Of a stretch of DNA of 64,000 nt, positions 46,143-57,437 are shown piece by piece. The DNA lies in contig NC_063286.1 of assembly GCF_910591885.1 (NCBI RefSeq), positions 3,100,001 to 3,164,000 on the forward strand, read 5' to 3'. Origin of the DNA: Bombus terrestris. Taxonomy: Eukaryota > Arthropoda > Insecta > Hymenoptera > Apidae. Below the pieces are notes generated by a model, which worked only from the letters and a program-made list of their open reading frames with translations, was not told where the DNA came from and made no database searches. The position numbers and the translations under genes were made by a program. Every line of letters starts with the position of its first letter. Positions within the stretch are counted from its first letter, which is position 1.

Positions 46143-46320
46143 ATTAGGTTTCTTTCGTTTTGTAAGTAAATATGGATACACTACGTTTTTCGTTTTATAT
46201 TATTTTATCGAATCATGATCCATTTTGTTCTATCAAAATAAAGATCACAACGTTTGACAGATTAGGTTTCGTGTTTGTGTAAAGATACGTCGTTGTAAAA
46301 TAAAGACTCTAGCAATTTAA
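46143..46320. mobile_element. mariner miniature element, right-truncated
   Basis: ATTAGGTTTCTTTCGTTTTG lacks the usual GTCCGAAAAG after TTAGG. Then come ATTATTTTATCGAATCATGA, TTCTATCAAAATAAAGATCA, ACGTTTGACAGATTAGGTTT and AAGATACGTCGTTGTAAAAT. It matches 57224-57437 with one end missing. Confidence 0.82.
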
Positions 46321-48300
46321 TTACGCCCAGTTCAGTCGTGGAGAGTTTTTAGAAGATTTATATTTGGAAACAGATCATCGAGGTCGTTATCAGTGGCGTG
46401 ATAAACAGTGAAATATATCGTGCAATTACATTGACAGCTCGACGACCATAGAAGACGAGATTCTCTACGACGATAGAAGACTTATACTCGTGGAAAGGAA
46501 AATTTGTTCAACTAATATTAATATACTCGCTTGTAATTGTAATTTAATAGCGCATGTACATTATTTTATTTCACTTTACGTATCATATGAAAGACTAGTA
46601 GTGTTCTATAAGAAGTTTGATTATCAAATGTAATGTTCAAGTTCTCCAACATGTTGAAAGTTATATGATTCAAATAATTCTACCGTGTTGCGATGCGTAT
46701 GCGCATACGTTAAATATAATTAAGATAATTCGTGTTTCTCTAAACAGGCTCATATCTCATAGTTCAGAAAGCGAGGGAAATATGTTCTTCGAACAGCAAA
46801 GTTTGATGATATCTATAAAATGAAAGTTTCGATGGTAGTGAACGGAAATACGCGACGAATTGTTCAATTTGTTACTATTTTCTGGAAGATTCTTATCTTC
46901 TTAAGAACCGTTCTACCGCGGAAGATAAAGTAGACGGAATAAGGAAAGTGAAACGTACACGGCAACATCTAAGAAACGAAGCTCGAACGAATTAAGGATG
47001 CGTCGTTACGCTTCTCGAAACATGAGAAATAGGATAAAAATTGCGGAAGACAGGTGGAATCGGTTAGTATTAATTATGGAAACCCTCTCGAAATACCAGA
47101 AGCCAAAATATTTCGTGTGATTAATGTCTACTGCCCTCGCGATTCTCCTTCCAAGTTAATACGTTTCTGCGGGACGTTTTTATTGTACAAAGTCGAATTT
47201 CGTTGTGTTTTATAAAAAAGTACAGTGAAAAATAGCCGCACGAGCTTCGAAATTCTTCGATCCGTACGTTCTTCGTAATAACGTCAAGTCTTCTAAAATC
47301 AACGAGAACCATCGGTAAGTTTATAAGACGCGGCCTTTTTTAAATAAAAAGACAAAGAGCCTGGCACGCATGCAAAGACGAAAAATACAGGATTTCCATT
47401 GGTCGAAAGTGGTGGAACGACGATATGCACGCGACTTGGGCTCACGCGAACCTTCGAAGCCTCGTGGCAGCGACCAAGGGTCCGGTGAAGGAAGAAGAAG
47501 AGGAGTATGACGAGGACGAAGATGAGTGGAAACGCGGCAGAAAAAGAAGAGGATGAAGCAGCAGAAGAAGAAGCAAGGGGAAGGGGAGAGCGCGCAGTCA
47601 ACGGGTACAGAGACTATCCGAGGTGCCGGTTGACAGCAACAAATGCCTCGGTGCGGGCAAGACGGGGAGCTCGCGCCCGGGACGCCGGTTGCAGGACCAG
47701 CTTGAGATATTACCAGGCAGATGCGGTCGCGCGCTGATCAAAGAAACGCTTCTCACTGAGAGAGATTAAATGGATGCTGGTGCGCGCCGGCAAACCACCA
47801 CGCTGTGGCTACAAATAATAAGTGGAGAGTGAGAGAGGGGGAAAGGAAAGCGGGGAAGGCCTGTTGAGTAGAGAGGAACCGAAAGAATGAGAAGGATAGG
47901 AAAAGAGAGAGGTGGGTTTGCGAGGCACAGGCTGCTGGCCGTGGCCCTAACTCGCATTTGATACATTCCCATCTTCACGAGTATTGCTCTCCCCTGCATT
48001 TGTTTCTAACGCGATTGTACTCACGCCGGAACCAGGTCAACTCGATTCAGCTTCCTTCCGAGGAAAATGAATGAAAAGAGAATTTAAACGCGATACCGCG
48101 CAGCGAGTTTCGTTGGTAGAAATTGAAGGCTCTCGGGAGGAAAGGATCTTATTATTAAAGCTTCCTCGAGTCTAGTTTCGAGTTTGAAGGATACTCTTGA
48201 AAAATTCAATCACTGGTCAGGAGGAAGTATCTGCAGATGCAAGATTTTGGTTAGCATCTAAGACTTGCATCGTTGCAACATTGTATTACTTTTATAAAGA
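46321..48300. other. Unique DNA with purine-rich tracts
   Basis: No gene recognised. GA-rich tracts at 47480-47600 and 47815-47915 on the + strand. Other frames up to 100 codons have no domain. Confidence 0.5.
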
Positions 48301-48724
48301 ACATGTTTGTTAAACATTCAAGCTGATATGGAAGGATAATATTTTGGAAAATGATGGAATTTCAATTTTTATTAATATGTCCATTTTGTAGGTTATGAAC
48401 AGAGAGCTGGCACGTGGTTTTCAGTAGTAGAATGCAAACTAACATATTTGTTAAATATTCAAGCTGATATGGAAGGATAATATTTTGTAAAATGATGGAA
48501 TTTCAATTTTTATTAATATGTCCATTTTGTAGGTTATGAACAGAGAGCTGGCACGTGGTTTTCAGTAGTAGAATGCAAACTAACATGTTTGTTAAATATT
48601 CAAGCTGATATGGAAGGATAATATTTTGGAAAATGATGGAATTTCAATTTTTATTAATATGTCCATTTTATAGGTTATGAACAGAGAGCTGGTACGTGGT
48701 TTTCAATAGTAGAATGCGAACTAA
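48301..48724. repeat. Three tandem 141-bp units, nearly identical
   Basis: ACATGTTTGTTAAACATTCA starts at 48301, with equivalents at 48442 and 48583 (exactly 141 bp apart each time). Units contain GATATGGAAGGATAATATTT, GAATTTCAATTTTTATTAAT, GAACAGAGAGCTGGCACGTG and CAGTAGTAGAATGCAAACTA. By eye, units 1 and 2 differ at only about three bases, so the duplication is recent or homogenised. No open frame runs through. Confidence 0.95.
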
Positions 48725-49677
48725 CGATCATAAAATTGTAGACAGATTTACATTTACAGTATGGTATATAGATATCGTATGAAAATTATCTGTCAGTTTA
48801 CAAGATTGTAGAAAATAAAAAGCAGATCCGCAACGAACGTGTTATAAGGTGCTGTTTAATCTGCTACACACCGTTCAGCGCATAATACGATGATGCGGTA
48901 ATGGAGGAGGCCACGCGAATCTGATTGGCACGCCATTTGAAAATCACGAATAGAGGAAAGGGGATCGGAACGCAGGATTAATGAAAGCAAACGAAAATCG
49001 GCGTTTACGTTTGCTTGGGGGCCGTTCGCCCTGCAATTTAATCACTTCAGCTTCTCGACAGTATCAGGCAGAATAATGAGAATGCATCTCGACAAACGTT
49101 ATCATCGTCGAATCAGTCCTGGCAACCCCTTATTTAGAAGATAACAGCGGCTGTTCGCGAAAACTCACTCTCCTCGAATGGTGTTGTCATTCGTCGCGTT
49201 CCTCCTACCCTCCCGAAGGGTCTAGACGCGAAGCGAGCTAGCCAATGAGAGAGAACCACCTTCCGTTCTCTTTTCCACCTTCTGCAGAGCCCTTACCATC
49301 TTCTTTCACCGTCCCCTCCTACGCCAACATGCTCTTTCTCCCTCTAACTTCGTCTACGCTTGCTTTTAACTTCTCGCTCGGGTTCTCGCGATGAGATATG
49401 ACTGCCACATTATCACCTGATTATGTTATCACTTTGCATCGGCCGTTCCTTTGCCGCGCTGCCTCAAACTACCGTTTATCACGACCGTGGAGATCCTGCG
49501 GGCTGGTGAACGGTCGTTGAAACGGTACGATCCTTCGAGCGAAGTATAGTCTTTAATTCCGTGGTCTTCGTTGATTTCTGATCGCTTGCTTTCACTATGA
49601 GAGCCATCGCAGCGCCTGGGCCAATGTTTCCTGTCGTTTCTCCAGCGTTAAGTGCGTCTTGTTATTAAAAATCAAAC
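48725..49677. other. Unique DNA, no gene recognised
   Basis: CpG-rich and partly pyrimidine-rich (49260-49390). No domain-bearing frames. Confidence 0.5.
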
Positions 49678-50579
49678 TGTTGAGAATCGTGGATCTTAAC
49701 CTATTTGCATCATGGCCCTATTTTTAAGAGGACAGTTGAAGGCATCAGCGGTGTTCAACTGACGACTGATCCCTATCATCGCGTGTGGTCGGTCGTAGGT
49801 GCAGTAAATGACATCCGAATTCTTTATGGAGTTTATCGAAAATTTACTATTCAAAACGATTAGTAGACAATGTTACTTGGCAAACATCGCATCTTACATT
49901 CTTTATAACAGAAGAAAAAAGTAAAAATTATTTAGATTAAAATGGAAATTAAATCACATTATTTCTCGCGGAATTCTTTAAAATGGTCAATACATAATAG
50001 TACACCGGAAATATGGCATTTAAAGTAAAAATCTATCGGGGCAACTAAATTTTAGTTTACATTATAAAATTAGAATACTTTTTCAATTTGAATTTATTAC
50101 ATTTAATTAAGATTGACGGTACTTACTCATAGTGGCAGTTAAACAGATTTTCACAACAAAAGTAAGACTTGTTTAGAAAATAATAAACTGATGTAGGGTC
50201 AAACGTGATCTCTCACATCTGAAGAATACTTAGCGACTGAAATAAAGAGCAGTCGCAGCGCGGTTAATAATCCGCGCTCGATGATAGAAGACAATTGTCC
50301 GATTGTGTAATAATCCGCGCTTGGATGCAAATGGGTTTGCCGAAATAAAAGTAAAGAAACGCTAAGGTTACACTTAGAATTCATATTAAAATAGTTTTAG
50401 ATCTCTTTAATAAACGATTCCTAGGATATTCGTGGATATCATTTGCACGCGTCTCGGCGCTCTCTTTGTCTCGCCATCTTCTTTTCCGCGCTACCAATGC
50501 AACAATTACACTACAGATGTGTACAACTACATACATAGTGTGTCACTACCACGCTGCCAATTACACATATTTCAATACA
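49678..50579 (+). mobile_element. L2 solo LTR, copy G, split by a piggyBac-like insertion
   Basis: Starts TGTTGAGAATCGTGGATCTT at 49678, resumes TTTGCCGAAATAAAAGTAAA at 50336, and ends TACACATATTTCAATA at 50579. CAAAC precedes (49673-49677) and follows (50580-50584), a perfect 5-bp target duplication. Without the insert it is about 266 bp, a little shorter than other L2 copies. Confidence 0.88.
49700..50335. mobile_element. piggyBac-like element nested in L2 copy G
   Basis: 636 bp. Left edge: TTAA (49696-49699), then CCTATTTGCATCATGG. Right edge: CTTGGATGCAAATGGG, whose complement begins CCCATTTGCATCC. These are inverted ends of about 12 bp with a CCY start, next to TTAA, typical of piggyBac-type elements. 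Uninterrupted L2 copies read TTAATTGCCGAAAT at this point. The right TTAA is damaged (reads TTTGCC). A direct repeat TAATAATCCGCGCT / TTAATAATCCGCGCT lies near the right end (about 50262-50322). No transposase frame. Confidence 0.8.
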
Positions 50580-53249
50580 AACATATTGAGGTGAATAAGC
50601 ATTGAAGTTCTTCGTGATAACATTTTCTGAAATCAAAAATAACCGTGATTTTCATTGAAAAACCAGTTCACGATTCATAAACTACAAACTAATGTTGCCT
50701 TAATAACAAAAAATTGCTAATTTGGCTTCGAATATCTCACTCCAAATTAACTGTCACAGCGCAGTATCGCAAGAAAATGTACGCTCCCGGATAAAGAAAT
50801 CGTAGGAACATTTCGCTGCAATTCCCTTGCCGGAACTTCCACCGAACGTACAGTCGAACCCCTCGACATCGCCTCGTTTCCAATACATCCCATCAAACCT
50901 AACCTTCCAAGCAATTACAAAGCATGGTAACAAGCCGAGCCGCCCTTAGCGAAGATTAAAAACTCGCCAGGCATCCATCAAATCGATCCACGCGTGCCCC
51001 ATGTGCGTATTCCTGGAGCAGAAAAGGCGAGCACCCGGGCGGCAATTTTCGAGGCAGCGCGGAAAATCGCGGCGGATTCCTGCACGGCGATAAAGATCCA
51101 ATGGAGGGGGGAAAAAAGAGATTGCGCCGGACAGCCGCGTAGGCAGTAACTGGATCTGGTACGAGGTTTGGTCGAGAGAGTGCAGGAGTTGAGGCGAGCA
51201 TGGCAGAGCGCTGCGGGACCATCAGGTCGCCCACAGCTCATCGCCAAGCGATCACATCTCATCGCCGCGTACCATCACAGACTATTACAAACAGAGCTCT
51301 CGTCGCGCCCTATCCCTCCGCTGTAACCGTATCGTGTCCCCTCCTCGCACGCTCTCGTCTCTACTCTTCCGTGTCTCTCTATATATCCGTTTCTCTCTTA
51401 CCGGCCGCTTTTCAACCCCATCGCGATCCCACCTCCAGTCGTACGTATCACTGCCGCTCTATCAGCATATCCGACCGCTTAGCACCTACTTCCCAGGAGT
51501 GCGATACCGCTCGTAACTCATTTGAATTACACATTTCCCTGGGTCCCGCGAAATAATACGTGTGAGGATCCGCGAACACGCAAATTGCCGCGTGTACCGC
51601 TCGGGTACGAGGCTCGCGTTCCCAGCCGCGATCAACCGATGCTGAATTTCAAGCGGCCATTTCCACCAACTAGGATACGACACGCTTGGGTCCTGATCGG
51701 ATTGCGAGCCGCTTCCTTCAGCCCGCCAGCCATCACTGTTCGTTATCCAACGTGATCTTTGCTTTTGCCCTGGATCAAATTATAGGGATGAGGGTTCAGA
51801 TTGACTCGTGGATGGATTATTTCGATGTGAGGGGGAGGAGAGACAGAGAGAGAGAGAGAGACAGACTCTGTGGTTGGATGGTCAGTTCACTCTGTGTCAG
51901 ATGATTGCAGTAAGCAGGTGAGATTTGAAGGAACGTTAGATAGCGATGGTGTATTTAGTTCAGGGACTCTGTTGGCTAAGACTTACGATGACTCACGTAT
52001 GATCGTTAAAGGCGTCAAGTTTAATGGCTTTCCTGTGCTTTATGCTTCATCAGAATTTGTCACGGATAAGGCCTCGCATTGTCTTCGGACTTTTTCTTCC
52101 ACGCTATTGTGTTTAACGCGCTGTTTGCGTCAGTATACTCAAATATCGATCTGCTAATTGTTTTATATAAAAGTTTCTAACTAGAGATTCGCTTCGTTTC
52201 AAACTTTACAGATATAATTACAATAGAAAATTTCAAAATGTAAATTACGATATAAAAATAAAAAGTTTCTACGGAAAATAATTCGAAATAATAGTTTGCC
52301 AGCCACTGTACGTACGCTTTCACTTTGTTTACATTGCACATTTATTTCTGTCCATTCATGATTTATCTTTTGATTCTCAAATTATGTATTTACTTCCTGC
52401 TTTTTTTAATTTCATCCTCGCCTCGTTTAATTATATCGCTTTCTTAATGCCTGTTTTTCTAATTTATCACCTGGTTACATACCATCTAGCACGTATTCGA
52501 AAAAAGATAAAAGATTGCTTCTGTAAGAAACGCCGCGTTCTGTTTTCCAGTAAGAAAGTTCGCGCTTCTGCTCGAGAACGCTCGAGGGGGCCCGCGTAAA
52601 AAGATTAGAACTCCGTAACTGCTCGAGAAAGTAGCTGTTCCGGTCCCGGGAGTATCGACGGCGTTTCGACAAGGAAATGAACGCGCCAGCGATTGATCGC
52701 TGCGCTCTTTCTCTCTCTGTACCGGTTGGCTACGGCTCCCTGGCGCCTTGCTTCGCTAATCGAGGCCCATTAAAACACCCTCGGCTGCCGCGTTGCCGAA
52801 CCGCGAGCGAGCTCGGCGAATTTTCTCACCCTAATCTTGCTCGGTAATGCTCGAACTTTCTAAACCTGCAAGATCGCGGCGAAGTGGCTCTTAACTTGCC
52901 TACGGTTGCACGCGAAAGACCGGCTGCTTTCAGCATTTCCGAGATTCTTCGGCTTCTTTGGTCGCTGCGATAATTGCACCAGCCGGTTTCCTTCGGCGCC
53001 GCCATTCTTCCTAATTTTTCGATCCATTGGATTAATTGGAGTACATTCTAGAGGAATCTGGAAAAAGATCACTACTTGTATTCCTCTTTGATGTAAGAAC
53101 TATCAGAGTGAAATAGCTCGTGATATTTCCATAGGAATTTTATGTGCTTTTTTACCAATTTCAATGATTTTTCATGAAAAGATTGCTTCTCTGTGTGTGT
53201 GTGTGTGTGTTATACACAAGCAATAATTATGCCAGCCAAATATATATCA
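50580..53249. other. Unique DNA, no gene recognised
   Basis: CpG-rich at 50930-51760 with frames up to 118 codons overlapping on both strands, and a GA-rich run at 51835-51865. AT-rich at 52140-52480, CpG-rich again at 52530-52990. A (TG)10 microsatellite lies at 53192-53211. No domain recognised. Confidence 0.5.
53192..53211. repeat. (TG)10 microsatellite
   Basis: Ten TG units in a row between CTTC and TTATAC. Confidence 0.97.
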
Positions 53250-53625
53250 GTAACTACTTCAAGAAAAACTCTACATCTTTGTTTATGTATATCTGTGACC
53301 TGGAGACTCCTATTACACAAAAATATTCTAAATAAAGAGAGGTGCATATTATTGTACACTTATGTTTTGGATTGCAAGGTCTAGAAACAAAGCAACTAAT
53401 AAACAGATTTCTATTTATGGTCCTTGTAGCCTTTAGCTGCAGCTATAAGGTTAACTTTTTTGGTAATGTTTTTTTGCTATCAATGAACATGCTCCCTATT
53501 ATTCCATTGTATTGTAACACTAAGAGAGTGAGGGTCTGGATAAGCAGAAACTTATACATTATACCTATACCTTTATTTATTTCAATATATTTTTCTATTA
53601 CAAATTCATCCACTCAAGCTCAACA
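53250..53625 (+). repeat. P-family repeat, copy P2
   Basis: Matches P1 at 14181-14590: GTAACTACTTCAAGAAAAAC, GAGAGGTGCATATTATTG, AAGGTCTAGAAACAAAGCAA, GCTCCCTATTATTCCATTGT and TTATTTCAATATATTTTTCT. It forms an inverted pair with P3 at 53778-54112, sharing even the inner flank (ACAAATTCATCCACT). A 106-codon frame here (53342-53662) is not kept in the other copies. Confidence 0.88.
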
Positions 53626-53777
53626 AGTAACAATTATTAGAAAAATTGAACTATTTGATTGAACACTTCAAATATAAAGTGTGTGATACAACTGAAATAA
53701 GAGATTTATGATAATATAGCCAGAAAATAAAAGTAATGACATTCAACTATTATAGTTGATGTTGAGGATAGCTGATT
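53626..53777. other. Loop between inverted P-family copies
   Basis: About 150 bp, AT-rich, including ATTGAACTATTTGATTGAAC. No gene or repeat recognised. Confidence 0.5.
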
Positions 53778-54112
53778 GAAGAACCAGTGGATGAATTTGT
53801 AATAGAAAAATATATTGAAATAAATAAAGCTATAAATATAATGTATAAGTTTATGCTGATAGAGATCTCTACTCTTTTAGTATTACAATACAATGGAATA
53901 ATAGGGAGCATGTTCACATACTTATAGCAAAATGACATTACCAAAAAAATTAACCTTATAGCTTTAACTAGAGGCTACAAGAAACATAAATTAATAGAAA
54001 TCTGTTTGTTAATTCCTTTGTTCATAGACCTTGCAATCCAAAACATAATATATATTATATATATAATAATAAATAAAGATGTAGAGTTTTTCTTGAAGCA
54101 GTTGTATCTTTG
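53778..54112 (-). repeat. P-family repeat, copy P3 (reverse)
   Basis: + strand landmarks: CCAGTGGATGAATTTGTAAT, AATATATTGAAATAAATAAA, CAATGGAATAATAGGGAGCA, CCTTGCAATCCAAAACATAA and AGATGTAGAGTTTTTCTTGA. It is the complement of P2, with a block replaced by a TA-rich run near 54045-54075. Confidence 0.87.
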
Positions 54113-57100
54113 ATGTAATCTTCCATTTTGGTTTCCTTGGAGTCTTCCTTTACATATTTATAGCTCAAGTATCGATCGTTCAAGTTTCTAATGTCAGTCA
54201 ACAAAACAACACCAATTTTATGAATTTCTATAGCAGCAAGTAGCAAGGATCAACGTCTACCATTATACATTTCAAACATTTCTGCGCGTGAATAATACGC
54301 CTGAGGTGTTAGCGGTAGTGTAAATAATAAACTGTGAGTAACACGATCTTTTCGAGCTTCGAAATATAACCCCTGCCAACTGCTTTATCCCTCTGCCAAA
54401 AGAACGATAGGCACAAGGTTGGTAACCCGTGTCGATAACGCGGAAGATCAGCTCCGGTCACAGACACCGGCTCGCAGCAACGTTCAGCACACAAAACACC
54501 TGACAAGATTTACGTATATGACGACTGGTCATTGAGATCGCGTGATTCTTTCCAATTAATTCCGCCAGCGTGGCTTTCATTAGCGAAGCAGCCAGTAGGG
54601 CAGAAAGTATCGCGATTCAATCGCAAATCTAGGGAAATTTCACGACGATGGTTTGCCAGCGTTAGGAAGCCATTTCCGTGGCAAGAAAGCAAGAGATATG
54701 ACAGTCATAGACGGTACGGGAGGTGGATTAGGGTAAAAAGAGAAGAGGGTAAAGCAGAGAAGAGAATAGAAGAGAAGAGAAACGGTTGGCGCAACGAGGA
54801 CCGATCCTCTCGGCGAGCAAGGATTTCCCTAATTATTATAACCCATTAATGCGATGAGCGTTATTATTTTAATGCCCGTATCTGCCGGCAGTCCGGGCTA
54901 ATTTGCCTCCGTGAAATCGATTGTGCCGCGTGCGTTTGCACGTTCATAAATAATCAGGCCGTGTTTACAGGATGAAAAATCGGTGCCGGCTCGGTAGCGG
55001 CGCGCTGTCTGACGTTATAATAAATCCGCTGTTTCGCGGCTCTCTAACGAGCGTTCTTGTCGGACGGTTGTCGATTATATCAATCGTTCCGAGCCAAAAG
55101 TCTATACTGGACGGTTTCCTTCCGCGAAACTCCGCGCTTCGCGCCATTAAGCCCCGAGACCGTTGCCAATTCCCGAGATTCCGTACGAACGTTCGTTACT
55201 TGACGCTTTTAAAACACCGGAAAAACAGCTGTCATGCGAATCCTCCTGTTCGGACGTACACCGGTCCATTTGTCTAGTCGATTCAGCTGTCTACGCCTTT
55301 ATCCAATATCGAACACTCGTTGTCGGTAATCCTTCCAATGTATAAATCTTTCTCGTGAGTACGTTATTTATTCCACGTTTTTCTCAAACTCTATGTACGT
55401 ATCTGTACAAGCAACGAACGGTATTTACGTGCTTTTGAATTTGAATTTTTTTTAGCGAAGATCGCCACCTAATCCATCATGGCGGACGAAGCAGGAATCA
55501 CGAAAAAAAATTGTTTGGAGAAAAGAGCAACGGTTCGTAAGATATTTAAGCCGCGAACCAGTTGTCGGATAAGCGTATCGTGTGTTCATGGCTGTCCGCG
55601 TGCCTCTGATAGTTATCATAATCTGGGTATTTCTACGGGGTTATCGTTAACCACCCACCGATACATAAACCATAGACGATCGAGTGTCCTTTACCGGCCA
55701 CGGGACATGGTGCACACCGTTGACAGGAGTTTCACGGCTCGGCCGACAGATGGCTGTCGTTTAACCGTCGCTTCAACCCCTAAGCCCGTTGCGCAAAGCC
55801 TCGTTGTTGGTCTATCCCGTGGCTAAGTTCGGCTAGAGGGTGGATGAATTACCGACCCGACAACTCGAAACGATGAGGTTCAGCTTTATAGTCGTTCGTC
55901 TAAATAAGCGGCCACGCCGTTCGTGCTCTGGCGTGACTACCGCAGGCGACACGTTTATATTTATCCGTCTTTCTTTCCATTCTTTTTCCTCTTTAAATAA
56001 CACGTTTCTTTCACGTGGATCGATCGCTCGTGACGGAAGATTACCGTGATCGTTTGACGCACAACCGGTCGAGAATGATAGTTGCACAGAGATGCGATGT
56101 TATCCATGGGAAATCGACGACTCTATCTTGCCTCGTTACTCATGGCTAAACTGTCATCCGTTTCTGACATTCGAATTTATAATTCCTAATCAGCTTAAAC
56201 ACATTCACGTTACGATCTTCTAGAGAATTAATGACGTTTAAGCCTCTAGCTTTCCCAAATCCTATCCAACTTTCCCAGATTTCTTAAATCTAGTTGCTCT
56301 TGACCCAGAACCGTTCTTCTACCAAATGCAAACTCATAATCGGTAAGTCTTTAATCGCAGGGAAAAATTAGAAACCGGTAGAACGAGCATTCGCATAGCC
56401 ACGAGGAAACCTTGAGAATCCGCTAAAATCCGTACCGTTATCTATCAAAAAGCTGCGCGTCGCATACCGTGGATACCAGACGCTAGATCGACGATAGAGA
56501 CAAGATGTTGTGGGAGGGTGAGGTAGGCAGGGAAGCAGAGAAAAAACGTCGGCGAATTTCTTTGAAGACGTTCCCGAAAGCCTGAGACTGACGCCCCTCC
56601 ACCGTGCAAGAGACGGTAGACCGAGCGTGATTGCCGTAATTTCGCCTCATTACAATTACGCTAATATCCAGCCATCAATTAGCCAAGGCTAAAGAGCCTC
56701 GCATTAAATAGCTAATGCATCGGCGTCGTCGCTGCTCGCCACGGCTCGAGATCAGGCGGTTCGCTCACTCACTCGTTCGTTCGGTTGCTCGTGCGCGGTG
56801 CACGGATGATAGAAATGATGATGACCGCCGTGAACTAGGTTTCCACGGTCAGCCTTAATGGCTAAATTACACGTTACGATTGTATCGCGACTCGCCGCGC
56901 CGTTTCGTCCACTTAATACCGCCGGTCGGGGGAGTTTCGTGCTTTGATAATTGCCAGCCATGAATCACCGCGATCGCCAGAGACGGTAGCCAATAGGAAA
57001 ATCGTTATAAGATCTGCTAATGAGCGTCTCGCGATCTCCTCGCTTCGTGAACCTGTTTATTTCATACGAGGAAAGTGAAACCCTTCATGAGCATCTGCTT

Positions 57101-57223
57101 CATAATGTTTACTGTGAAATGTATGTATATTGTGAAGTTGAAATTTAGATTTGAAATATTAGAAAAATATGGAACTATCGCTTGGTATCTGTAAATTTTC
57201 ATAGTGTCCATAACCCTGATCTG
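54113..57223. other. Unique CpG-rich DNA, candidate regulatory region
   Basis: No gene recognised over 3.1 kb. 54715-54790 is purine-rich. 54835-54990 contains CCCATTAATGCG, TTATTATTTTAATGCC, GGGCTAATTTGCC and CATAAATAATCAGG. 56630-56720 contains CATTACAATTACGCTAATAT, ATCAATTAGCC and AAATAGCTAATGCAT. Such clusters of TAAT-type cores in CpG-rich DNA resemble insect enhancers, by inference only. Frames to 126 codons carry no domain. Confidence 0.45.
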
Positions 57224-57437
57224 TTAGATCGTCCGAAAAGTTTCTTTTGTTTTATAAAGAAACAATGGATGCACGATATTTTCCGTTTTATATTATTTTA
57301 TCGAATTACGCGTGATTCAGTTTGTTCTATCGAAATAAAGATCACAACGTTCGACAGGTTAGGTTTCACGTTTGTGTAAAGATGCATCGTTGTAAAAGAC
57401 AGGTCTGGAAAAAACAGATACTTTTCGGACAACTTAA
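57224..57437. mobile_element. mariner miniature element, full length (second subfamily)
   Basis: TTAGATCGTCCGAAAAGTTT at the left and ATACTTTTCGGACAACTTAA at the right, inverted. The middle reads GTTCTATCGAAATAAAGATC, ACGTTCGACAGGTTAGGTTT and AGATGCATCGTTGTAAAAGA. 214 bp. It differs from the 19274 copy in the middle, forming a second subfamily with 17703 and 46143. Confidence 0.88.

Noticed and set aside
55479..55826. 115-codon frame starting MADEAG as a gene start
   Set aside because: The start looks protein-like, but the rest has no domain, and no downstream exon could be linked.
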